IMG/VR virus record: IMGVR_UViG_3300047625_000012 | Coordinates: 1-64,000 of that record | DNA: 64,000 nt | Direction: 5' to 3' (one strand) | Source: a virus | In this document: one piece after another, positions 57,726-64,000 of the stretch | Position numbering within the stretch: position 1 is the stretch's first letter | Layout: every line of letters begins with the position of its first letter | The notes under the pieces: model-generated | The model's input: the letters and a program-made list of their open reading frames with translations, nothing else | The model's database searches: none | What the model was told of the DNA's origin: nothing | Translations under genes and position numbers: made by a program

Positions 57726-57855
57726 CTACATATACATATACATACATATCACTACACATTAGGGGTTGTATAGAGGAATGTGTAGTGATGTGTAGTGGGG
57801 GGTATATAGGGACCCAATGTAGGCTTGTGTAGTAATATGTAGCGATGTGTAGTCA
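57726..57855. repeat. Iteron-like array with a 13-bp hairpin; possible replication origin
   Basis: TGTGTAGTGA and TGTGTAGTGG stand head to tail at 57779-57798. After 17 bases come four more 10-base units in strict phase (57816, 57826, 57836, 57846), each with TGTAG at offset 3: AATGTAGGCT, TGTGTAGTAA, TATGTAGCGA, TGTGTAGTCA. CTACA in inverse orientation occurs at 57726 and 57752. ATCACTACACATT (57748-57760) pairs perfectly with AATGTGTAGTGAT (57777-57789). An AT-rich run (TATACATATACATACATATC) lies beside it. The array ends in the stop of the primase/helicase gene. Ten-base phasing puts the sites on one DNA face, as iterons do. Confidence 0.55.
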
Positions 57856-59850
57856 TGTCAACCGCCGCAGTTTCCGCTTAGCGTTAAAGGTGTTCATTTT
57901 CTCCAGCATGATGCCGCCGGTACGCCCTTTGCGCGTCAGAATCCTGTACCCGTTCCATTGAGTACGTCCCTCTTTCATCATCTTCGCAATCGACTTGCGC
58001 ACGCTGACATGATGTTTGCCCATCGACTTCGCCAGGTCATGCGCCGAAACGAATTCCCCCAACCCGACATCTCCCTCCTCGATCCACTCCTTGAGTTCGG
58101 TAAGCAGCTCCTGTTCCGCCAGCGTCTGTTGCATCTGGAAATACACCCCCTCATTGATGAACCGTACCCCTGACCGGTTCAGAATCAACAGTACATCCTC
58201 TTCCACATCCCGCCCCCGCACCCCGAACAGCCTGCGGTGCTCATTCGGGTCAAGCCGGTCCGCATCGGGCAGGTCACCCAGCACGATCGAGCCGGATACC
58301 CCTGCAAGGGCGGTGTTGGTACGATTGATGATCTCGTGAACATCGAAGCTCTCTCCGACCTTCGCCTTGTTCTTGGAGGCATGGTTGGATAACAGAATCG
58401 CACACCCGTGACGCAGCGCTATCTGATCAAACTTTGAAGTCTGCTCGTAATCCACCACCGTGAGCCGGCTGGAGCGCTGCTCCGGGAGCTGCTTCGTTTT
58501 CCAGACAAACCGTGTTACCTCTTCTGTATCCAGCACAACGATCTTGTACCGCGGGTTGGCCGTGAGGTACGCATCCAGAAAAGCCGGGAAGTCTCCCTGG
58601 TCTGCATGTTTCTGCGCCAGTTCCAGAAAACGCTCACGGTTCAACGTGTGGATCGATGCAGGCATATCCCCGTACTCATCGGCGCGATTCTTCAAGCGCG
58701 CGTCATCATCCTCCGCGAACACCGCAAGAATCTTCTCATCCTCACCCAACCGCGTCTCGAAGTTGAGAAACCGCTTGCCGCGACCCAGCTGGATCAGCAG
58801 CTGCAGCAGCAACCAGCTTTTACCGACCTTGGGGCGGCCCACTACGAGCCATGCGCCGGGATACAACCACTCCCCCACCCAGCAGGTTTTCGCCTTCAAA
58901 CGCTTCTTCTGGATCTTCGCCAGCGGCTCGAAGGTGAGCCCCTCGAAAGAATCGGGGTTGAAACCCGCGGGCTTTTTTTCCCCCTCATCCGTCTTCAGGT
59001 GCGCTTTCTTGCGTGCGATATACAGCACCTTGTGTTTGCCATCCGTCTCCTGATACGGGGGTACACAGTGCTCCAGGTCATACTTCAGCAGGGCCGCCCC
59101 TAACTCCTGAGTCGACATCCCCATGCGATGGTAGTAATACGCCCGCCGCGCAAGGGCTGCATTACGTTCCCCGTCCCGGAACCTGCGCTCATCCCGGCTG
59201 TCAGACGGCTCGGTATCCCGGTTGAGTCTGTGCGCGCCCGGTTTGGTGGGAGACGCACACTTTCTCTCAAGCCACCCGGGCAGCTCCCCCGGACTGCCCA
59301 CCGGGTGCGCCCCGTGTGCGGCCCACCAGATGATGTAGCCCCCCTCACCGCGCACGTCGACCCCGGGAGCGACCACACCGGCACTGTTGCCGATCGCCTG
59401 CCCGTTCATGCGGTACAGGAGGTGCTTGCCGCGTCGGGTCTGATGCGTCCGGTGGACGCCCAGGCGTTCACGGTGCTCCCGGTACCAATCCACCCCTTCC
59501 GGGTCCACGTCAATGACTACCAGGCCGCTGGCTGAGCCCGTAGGCACCCCGATCAGGGCTTCCGGGTACCTGCGCCACCACCTGGCCACCCGGGACGGCT
59601 CCCGGGACGCCTCCTTGAACCCGTGCTTCGTAAGCGGCCGCTTACTGACCCCGTCACAGGGGAATACGGGGTAGTCCTGAGCGACCCGCAGCGCGTTGCG
59701 CTGGGCCGCCGTCAGCTCCTCCCCGTTGACATCGAAACGATCGTGTGATTGACGCCCTACCCGTTCATCGGATATTTTTCGCATGTTCGCTCGCGTTCGT
59801 GTCAGACCCAGGGAACCCCGCTGTGGTAGTCGCTCACCGCAGTGGGTCAT
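57853..59850 (-). CDS. Primase-polymerase/helicase (bifunctional replication protein)
   Basis: 665 residues from ATG 59850; ATG 59784 is the alternative. Residues 45-220 are a Prim-Pol (AEP) domain: YPVFPCDGVSKRPLTKHG, LVVIDVDPEGVD (the DxD metal pair) and GVDVRGEGGYIIWW. The C-terminal 330 residues are a RecA-fold helicase: GRPKVGKSW (Walker A), LDTEEV (Walker B-like) and ILLSNHAS. Residues 575-650 look like a helix-turn-helix (LAKSMGKHHVSVRKSIAK). It can start and drive replication, probably at the array that overlaps its stop. Confidence 0.88.
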   Translation of the reverse strand: MTHCGERLPQRGSLGLTRTRANMRKISDERVGRQSHDRFDVNGEELTAAQRNALRVAQDYPVFPCDGVSKRPLTKHGFKEASREPSRVARWWRRYPEALIGVPTGSASGLVVIDVDPEGVDWYREHRERLGVHRTHQTRRGKHLLYRMNGQAIGNSAGVVAPGVDVRGEGGYIIWWAAHGAHPVGSPGELPGWLERKCASPTKPGAHRLNRDTEPSDSRDERRFRDGERNAALARRAYYYHRMGMSTQELGAALLKYDLEHCVPPYQETDGKHKVLYIARKKAHLKTDEGEKKPAGFNPDSFEGLTFEPLAKIQKKRLKAKTCWVGEWLYPGAWLVVGRPKVGKSWLLLQLLIQLGRGKRFLNFETRLGEDEKILAVFAEDDDARLKNRADEYGDMPASIHTLNRERFLELAQKHADQGDFPAFLDAYLTANPRYKIVVLDTEEVTRFVWKTKQLPEQRSSRLTVVDYEQTSKFDQIALRHGCAILLSNHASKNKAKVGESFDVHEIINRTNTALAGVSGSIVLGDLPDADRLDPNEHRRLFGVRGRDVEEDVLLILNRSGVRFINEGVYFQMQQTLAEQELLTELKEWIEEGDVGLGEFVSAHDLAKSMGKHHVSVRKSIAKMMKEGRTQWNGYRILTRKGRTGGIMLEKMNTFNAKRKLRRLT

Positions 59851-59904
59851 CCCTTCATGAAACTGTAAAACCGGCCCGACGCTACGCCTGAGTCCGGGAA
59901 CCGG

Positions 59905-60498
59905 TCAAGACAGACCTCCCCACTGGTCCGCCATCGCAGCCGCCACCCCGGGCAGGAACCGCGCGCGTGTTTTCCAGCGGTCTTTCCCCGGAGCGGCGAA
60001 GTGCACCCGCGGGACGCGGCCGCTGACAACCCGTGTTGGAACCAGCGCCGGCAGATTCTTCAGCTGCAGTGAGATGCACTTGGTTTCCCCGTGCCCGAAC
60101 ATCCACGGCTGGACCTTCTGGTCAGGCTTTCCGCACAGCTCCAGGGCGTACGGGTGCATCTCGCTGTTCTCAAGGGCGATGCGCGGGATGTCGGCGGCTT
60201 TCAAACTGTTATAAAACGCAGCCGCCTCGCGCATCCGGCGCCATCTCAACGGCGCGATCCCGTTGGCAAGGCGCCCGTCCCTGTACAGCCAGCGCAGTCC
60301 GGCCTTGTTGAGATACGTGCACGGCGGATGCCCGATCATCAGGTCCCAGCCACTGGCGAGGTAACGCAGCACGTCTCCGCGGATGTGCGGGGCGCCGGCT
60401 TCACACGGTAACAGGTCGCAGCTCCAGGCATCATGCCCGCGGGCACGGAATGCGTCTCTCACCACGCCTGAGAATTCACACGCAACGAGCACTCTCAT
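59905..60498 (-). CDS. C5-cytosine methyltransferase-like protein
   Basis: 197 residues from ATG 60498. VACEFSGVVRDAFRARGHDAWSCDL is the SAM-binding motif (FxG...AF, then acidic strand) and GHPPCTYLN holds the PPC of motif IV. ALENSEMHPYALE and IQ/VQPWMFGHGETK follow as in small phage C5-methyltransferase-like proteins. At 197 residues it lacks the large target-recognition domain, so it may need a partner or modify cytosine nucleotides or DNA non-specifically. Confidence 0.65.
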   Translation of the reverse strand: MRVLVACEFSGVVRDAFRARGHDAWSCDLLPCEAGAPHIRGDVLRYLASGWDLMIGHPPCTYLNKAGLRWLYRDGRLANGIAPLRWRRMREAAAFYNSLKAADIPRIALENSEMHPYALELCGKPDQKVQPWMFGHGETKCISLQLKNLPALVPTRVVSGRVPRVHFAAPGKDRWKTRARFLPGVAAAMADQWGGLS

Positions 60499-60665
60499 TT
60501 CAACTGCGGTTTCACGCGCAACGGGGAGTCCGCACCCAGCATGTGGACACGGCACCAGATGCACCCCTCCCGGTCACACCGCACGGGCCAGAAGCATCGG
60601 ACAGGGATGGCCGGTGCGATCGGTTTCAGCTCCGGGCATCTGCGCCTGACAAGCCGGGCCGTCAT
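60495..60665 (-). CDS. Small cysteine-rich protein
   Basis: 56 residues from ATG 60665 (ATGA). Four cysteines in CFWPVRCDREGCIWC, spaced for one zinc. Coupled to the methyltransferase-like gene by ATGA. Unknown. Confidence 0.5.
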   Translation of the reverse strand: MTARLVRRRCPELKPIAPAIPVRCFWPVRCDREGCIWCRVHMLGADSPLRVKPQLK

Positions 60666-60925
60666 TTGAGCCGGATCACTTTCCGCTGCCGGGCAGCGTT
60701 GCGCAGCTCCTCCGTGAGAGCCTGCCGGCCCCGGACGACCGCTTCCGTCACGGCATTGTCGAGGTGTGAGACCAGCACCTGGAAACACAGACGTGTCATG
60801 TTGTTTTTGTCACAGAATGCCGCAATCGACTTCACGGCTTCCGAATACTTCGGCCGCTCCGGATCGAGGCGTTCCGTGACGTGCGGGGAGTGGCCGTTGC
60901 CGCGTCGGACGAGTCTGACGGTCAT
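60662..60925 (-). CDS. Small basic helical protein
   Basis: 87 residues, ATGA-coupled. Helical (EAVKSIAAFCDKNNMTRL, ALTEELRNAARQRKVIRL). May bind nucleic acid; unknown. Confidence 0.5.
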   Translation of the reverse strand: MTVRLVRRGNGHSPHVTERLDPERPKYSEAVKSIAAFCDKNNMTRLCFQVLVSHLDNAVTEAVVRGRQALTEELRNAARQRKVIRLK

Positions 60926-61164
60926 CCGAAAGATCTCCGGGCGTCCGTCTCATTATCAAACAATCGGCAACCCCAGTAAGTGAGCCGCTCAGGGTCAAAG
61001 CACGCCGCGAATTCTGCATCCTCCAACGCCAGCTCACCACACGCAGATGGGAAATCCGGCGCCTCGATTGCACCATGCCGCATCGCCTGTCCCGAGTCAC
61101 CGCTGGCGGCGTAACCCTCGCTCCAGATTTCCCAAGTCTTCAAATTATCCACAGACTTACTCAC
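60922..61164 (-). CDS. Hypothetical protein
   Basis: 80 residues from GTG 61164. Contains ETWEIWSEGYAASG-like start (KTWEIWSEGYAASGD) and FDPERLTYWGCRLFDNET. Second gene of the leftward block. Unknown. Confidence 0.5.
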   Translation of the reverse strand: MSKSVDNLKTWEIWSEGYAASGDSGQAMRHGAIEAPDFPSACGELALEDAEFAACFDPERLTYWGCRLFDNETDARRSFG

Positions 61165-61364
61165 AGTACGACCAGCTTCTCGGTGCTGCGTAATCCCAGC
61201 TTTTCCAGTAACTTACCGCTGGGGCTCATATGCTTTCCTTCCCGTAATTTCCACAGGTAAGAGCGGTGCACCCCCAGGGAGCGCGCTGCGGCTAGCATTC
61301 CTCCGTGTTCTGCTATGTATTTGATTACCCGTCGTTGCAGGAGAGTGAGGCTTTGTGGTTTCAT
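61161..61364 (-). CDS. Small HTH regulator at the divergent junction
   Basis: 67 residues from ATG 61364 (an upstream in-frame ATG at 61409 would add 15). LLQRRVIKYIAEHGGMLAAARSLGVHRSYLWKLREGKHMSPSGKLL holds a Fis/NtrC- or Cro-like helix-turn-helix: helix 2 GMLAAARSLG, turn VHR, recognition helix SYLWKLREG. It lies between the two divergent transcripts and first in the leftward one, the usual place of a switch repressor. No ribosome site is clear and a TATGTT lies only 9 bases before the ATG, so the mRNA may be leaderless. Confidence 0.7.
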   Translation of the reverse strand: MKPQSLTLLQRRVIKYIAEHGGMLAAARSLGVHRSYLWKLREGKHMSPSGKLLEKLGLRSTEKLVVL

Positions 61365-61403
61365 AGAAGCGAAACATAGCATGAAGCGGGGAGATAAAAA
61401 AGG

Positions 61404-61432
61404 TTGCATGGCTACGAAACCTATGGTCTAAT
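61404..61432 (+). promoter_or_regulatory. Candidate promoter of the rightward group
   Basis: TTGCAT (61404-61409) and TCTAAT (61427-61432) are separated by 17 bases, giving a -10 with 5 of 6 matches and a -35 beginning TTG. The transcript would start near 61440, about 40 bases before the ATG at 61478. The site lies in the gap between the divergent HTH gene and the rightward genes, so the HTH protein may control it. Confidence 0.5.
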
Positions 61433-61477
61433 GTCCCTCAACGCGGAAAGACTCGCACAACGGATGGTAGAACGAAC

Positions 61478-61711
61478 ATGAAAACTCCCACATCAAACGC
61501 GCCTCCTCTTTATGTGTATGTGTACCCCACCGGAATGGAGCAATTTCCGGATGCCCTTGCGCAGGTTCGCGATCGGCTCGCACAAGGAGCCACGCTCAAT
61601 CTTGACACGTGCCGTAAGGCAGCACAGCCGTTTGGCTTGCACTCGGGGGCCTTCCTCGTAGAATTCGTAGACTATGTAGAGAAGCAAACGGGGATGGAAG
61701 TAACCCGCTGA
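61478..61711 (+). CDS. Hypothetical protein
   Basis: 77 residues. LYVYVYPTGMEQFPDALAQVRDRLAQG and later FLVEFVDYVEKQTGMEV; soluble, alpha/beta. First rightward gene after the divergent junction. Unknown. Confidence 0.55.
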   Translation: MKTPTSNAPPLYVYVYPTGMEQFPDALAQVRDRLAQGATLNLDTCRKAAQPFGLHSGAFLVEFVDYVEKQTGMEVTR

Positions 61712-61730
61712 CCCGCTTGACCGTAGAGCC

Positions 61731-61932
61731 CTGTAGTCAGACTGGAGACCCCGGTGAATAAGAACCTAAGCGACGTTCCGGATAGTGTGGTCAGCGCTCA
61801 TCACAGACGCTTGGCAGAGAAGGCCGAACTGATGCGGCACGGGTGGTATCCGGGGATGTCCGCGCGCCAGACCCGGGAGTTGAAAGCGGAGATCCAGGCC
61901 AGAAAAGACGCTAAGAAATAGTCTGTAGTCAG
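61731..61932 (+). repeat. Two copies of CTGTAGTCAG
   Basis: CTGTAGTCAG occurs at 61731-61740 and at 61923-61932, each right after a gene stop or just before the next gene. Its core TGTAGTCA is the same as in the last unit of the iteron-like array (57848-57855). It may be a shared protein-binding site. Confidence 0.45.
61754..61921 (+). CDS. Small protein
   Basis: 55 residues from GTG 61754 with GGAG 7 bases upstream. Helical, basic end (KAEIQARKDAKK). Contains HHRRLAEKAELMRHGWYPG. Real by ribosome site and fit. Unknown. Confidence 0.55.
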   Translation: MNKNLSDVPDSVVSAHHRRLAEKAELMRHGWYPGMSARQTRELKAEIQARKDAKK

Positions 61933-62025
61933 CTCGAAAGCGTACGGCACCCGCCGCGCGCTTTCAGATGCCGACAGGCACCAACGACGCCCCCGTGATG
62001 CGGGCACTTTTGAAGGAATACGAAC
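61922..62025 (+). promoter_or_regulatory. Leader of the DUF932 gene with hairpins
   Basis: GAAAGCG and CGCTTTC form a 7-bp stem, followed by a short CCCG/CGGG hairpin (CCCGTGATGCGGG), then GGAA upstream of ATG 62026. The structure could adjust translation of the abundant-looking DUF932 product. No clear promoter. Confidence 0.4.
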
Positions 62026-63138
62026 ATGTCAGTTACTCTCATGCAGGCTTCTCACCAGTGGTCCACCCGTCCTTCCGATGAGCGTTTCGTGTCGCTCACG
62101 GACCTGGACGCGCACTGTCAGAACGTCAGGAGCCGCTCGCGCGCCATGACGCTCGATACCAAATCGATCAAGGCGGCCCCCGTCGAAGGCGACAACAACG
62201 GACTCGTGCTCACCGGCCCGAACGGCGCCGCGGTTGCCCCGACGCACTGGGCGTTCGGCCAGCTGGCGCAGCGTGCGGGGGCTCCCGCCGGCTACATCCG
62301 CGATTTGCCCGCACCGCTGGCGGCCGATTGCATCAACTACGGACTCACCACCCGCAGCGTCGAGGATATCGGCGTGCTGCTGTATAAGAACGGCGGCGCA
62401 CCCGAAATCAAGGCGGTCACGGGTCCGGACTACGGACGCATCTGGAACGCTTCGATCACACACGCCCTGGTGGACCGCTTCGGGGACGGGCTCACCGGCC
62501 CTTTCAAGGTCCCGGGTGAGTTCGGCAAACGGGTTGCGGTCACCAAAGACAACACGACCCTCTACGCGTCCGACCGTGACATGTTCGTGTTTCTGGCGGA
62601 TGAGGAGCATCGCATCGACGTACCCAACCGTCGTGACGGAAAATCCGGCTCGCTGTCGCGCGGGTTCTTCGTGTGGAACTCCGAAGTAGGCAAGTGCAAA
62701 TTCGGGATCGCCACGTTCCTGTTTGACTATGTGTGCTGCAACCGGATCGTCTGGGGTGCGGAAGGCTACGAGGAGATCACCATCCGCCACACCTCACGGG
62801 CTCCGGAGCGCTGGGTTGATCAGGCGCTGCCTGCCCTGCAGGACTACGCCAACAGCTCCACAGCCGGCGTACGGACTGCGATCGAGCACGCCATGGGCGC
62901 CAAGATCGGTAACGCGGAAACCCGCGCAGAGGACGTACAGAATTTTCTGGCGGCCCGGTTCACGAAGTCCGAAGTCTCGGCGATCAAGGCGGCGCACCTG
63001 AGTGACGAGGGTCGGCCGATCGAGACCCTCTGGGACGCGGCAACCGGTGTGACGGCGTACGCCCGTTCGATTCCCTACCAGGATGAGCGCGTGACGCTGG
63101 AGCGCGAAGGCGGCAAGATCCTGAAGCTGGCGGCGTAA
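62026..63138 (+). CDS. DUF932-family protein
   Basis: 370 residues. WAFGQLAQRAGAPAGYIRDLP, GLTTRSVEDIG, KAVTGPDYGRIWN, TLYASDRDMFVFLADE, RGFFVWNSEVG and FGIATFLFDYVCCNRIVWG are the ordered motifs of DUF932 proteins, found in phages, plasmids and mobile elements and near replication and recombination genes. Exact activity not established. The length is complete. Confidence 0.85.
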   Translation: MSVTLMQASHQWSTRPSDERFVSLTDLDAHCQNVRSRSRAMTLDTKSIKAAPVEGDNNGLVLTGPNGAAVAPTHWAFGQLAQRAGAPAGYIRDLPAPLAADCINYGLTTRSVEDIGVLLYKNGGAPEIKAVTGPDYGRIWNASITHALVDRFGDGLTGPFKVPGEFGKRVAVTKDNTTLYASDRDMFVFLADEEHRIDVPNRRDGKSGSLSRGFFVWNSEVGKCKFGIATFLFDYVCCNRIVWGAEGYEEITIRHTSRAPERWVDQALPALQDYANSSTAGVRTAIEHAMGAKIGNAETRAEDVQNFLAARFTKSEVSAIKAAHLSDEGRPIETLWDAATGVTAYARSIPYQDERVTLEREGGKILKLAA

Positions 63139-63196
63139 CTCACAACAACCGGGAGGGGTGCCCGCGGCCCCTCTTGAGCTACGGACAACCCCGCAA

Positions 63197-63631
63197 ATGA
63201 ACGCTACAAAATTCGTGCTGATTTTCCCCGCTCAATGGAAAGATGCCCGAGACCTTTGGGAAACTGTGCTCAACAGTGAGTGCGGTTCCTTGGCTCAAGC
63301 CGAAGGGTTCCTACATGACCGCCGTGCCAACGGGGAAGCCTTTGATGGGGAGCAGATATTAGAGTTGGAGAGTAAAGCCGAAAGAGTCTCAAACGTGAAT
63401 ATGCTGGATATGCTAGGTATCTCCATGGAGGAGCTACGCCACCTAGAGAACCGTGTAGCCGCGATAGAGGCCCCAGGGCCGCGTGAAGAAGCCTGCAACG
63501 TGTTCTGCGCGCGTCTGCAGGCAGCTGCGATGATCTACACCACCAACAAACTGCAGGATGCGTTGGATGGAGTAGCAGCTACGATCGACAGCGCGACGAC
63601 CCGTACTCTTGAAGAAGGACGAAAACTATGA
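63197..63631 (+). CDS. Hypothetical protein
   Basis: 144 residues from ATG 63197 (a GTG at 63158 would lengthen it but its ribosome site would be too close). Starts TKFVLIFPAQWKDARDLWETV, helical and acidic after that (EQILELESKAERVSNVNML). Coupled to the LuxR-type gene by ATGA. Unknown. Confidence 0.55.
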   Translation: MNATKFVLIFPAQWKDARDLWETVLNSECGSLAQAEGFLHDRRANGEAFDGEQILELESKAERVSNVNMLDMLGISMEELRHLENRVAAIEAPGPREEACNVFCARLQAAAMIYTTNKLQDALDGVAATIDSATTRTLEEGRKL

Positions 63632-63894
63632 CTCCGCTTGAATTCGTAGACCATATGACCCCTTCGCAGCTGCACGTAACTGAGCAGCTGATCAAGGGCA
63701 GAACCAACCTGGAGATCGCCAACGCATTGCTCTTGAGTGAGAAGACTGTCAAGGCGCATCTGTCGGCGGTCTACAAGGGCACCGAATGCGCCAACGCGCG
63801 GCAGTTCATCGTCTGGTACCTGACAGGTAACCGCCCCTGGATGCCCGAGCCGGCCAGCGACGTTGTAGCGTCTTCCGCAACGGTGACGACATGA
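63628..63894 (+). CDS. LuxR/GerE-type HTH protein
   Basis: 88 residues. LTPSQLHVTEQLIKG-like start (TPSQLHVTEQLIKGRTNLEI), ANALLLSEKTVKAHLSAVYKG is the LuxR-type helix-turn-helix with the KTVKxH signature. No sensor or receiver domain, so it is a stand-alone DNA-binding protein. C-terminal tail disordered (PEPASDVVASSA). It may regulate host or phage promoters, or bind a host LuxR-type partner. Confidence 0.85.
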   Translation: MTPLEFVDHMTPSQLHVTEQLIKGRTNLEIANALLLSEKTVKAHLSAVYKGTECANARQFIVWYLTGNRPWMPEPASDVVASSATVTT

Positions 63895-64000
63895 CGTACA
63901 GAACACCGGAAGAACTGACGCGGGTGCGCAGCAGAACGGGCGTCTTGCCGCTAAACGAGACGCACGCCGTAAACATGGAAAAGGAGTTCCAGGCCGGCAT
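63891..64000 (+). CDS. Partial gene running off the right edge
   Basis: ATG 63891 overlaps the previous stop as ATGA; at least 36 residues (starting TYRTPEELTRVRSRTG) before the edge. Basic, helical. The rightward direction suits a link to the left-edge gene if the molecule is circular. Confidence 0.5.
   Translation, partial: MTYRTPEELTRVRSRTGVLPLNETHAVNMEKEFQAG

Noticed and set aside
57748-57789. The 13-bp hairpin as a transcription terminator
   Set aside because: No T-run on either strand and the arms are part of the repeat units, which fits an origin or operator better.
1-64000. Integrase, excisionase or attachment site
   Set aside because: No tyrosine or serine recombinase motif was seen in any frame with real coding features; lysogeny cannot be supported from this window.

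Overview
This window is almost all of a GC-rich double-stranded DNA tailed phage. The virion genes point to a short-tailed (podovirus-like) particle: portal, large terminase, scaffold, capsid, a P22 gp10-like tail protein, four large leftward genes that look like ejected internal proteins, and no sheath, tube or tape measure. A proteobacterial host is likely, because the phage carries near-consensus copies of two proteobacterial regulators: CsrA and the DNA-binding domain of PhaR, the polyhydroxyalkanoate regulator. PhaR makes a betaproteobacterium a reasonable guess, but that is inference. No integrase or attachment site was seen. The first and last genes are cut by the window edges and point the same way, so the ends may meet in a circular or permuted genome.

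Layout: 3-15635 is one rightward block of tightly overlapping early and DNA-metabolism genes: PhaR-like and CsrA regulators, a J-domain protein, a family A DNA polymerase with an N-terminal uracil-DNA-glycosylase-like Fe-S domain, ThyX, a Cas4/RecB-like nuclease, a Sak4-like ATPase with a DUF669-like partner, an SF2 helicase, a PD-(D/E)XK nuclease and several small membrane or exported proteins. It meets the leftward block tail to tail, with overlapping genes at 15610-15635.

The leftward block runs from 61364 down to 15610. In transcription order it holds a small HTH regulator, a cytosine-methyltransferase-like protein, a primase-polymerase/helicase with an iteron-like repeat array just downstream, small unknown genes, a tRNA-like element whose two halves are in permuted order, the small terminase, about 8.5 kb of small overlapping genes, the large terminase, portal, GroES-like co-chaperonin, scaffold, capsid, tail and decoration genes, the lysis genes, the fibre and adhesin genes, and the ejection proteins. 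A second rightward group starts at 61478 (a DUF932 protein, a LuxR-type HTH protein) and runs off the right edge.

The most unusual items are the permuted tRNA-like element (56404-56490); two adjacent small genes (49079-49743) that join twin-arginine-like N-termini to successive pieces of a major-capsid-like protein; the iteron-like array at 57726-57855; the PhaR/CsrA/J-domain cassette; a recurrent aromatic-A-x-G-G motif in at least six proteins of the virion region; and TerS and TerL held far apart by an island of small genes. Most neighbouring genes overlap by ATGA, GTGA or TAATG. I used that pattern, with Shine-Dalgarno spacing, to pick starts. All family calls are by eye, without database searches.
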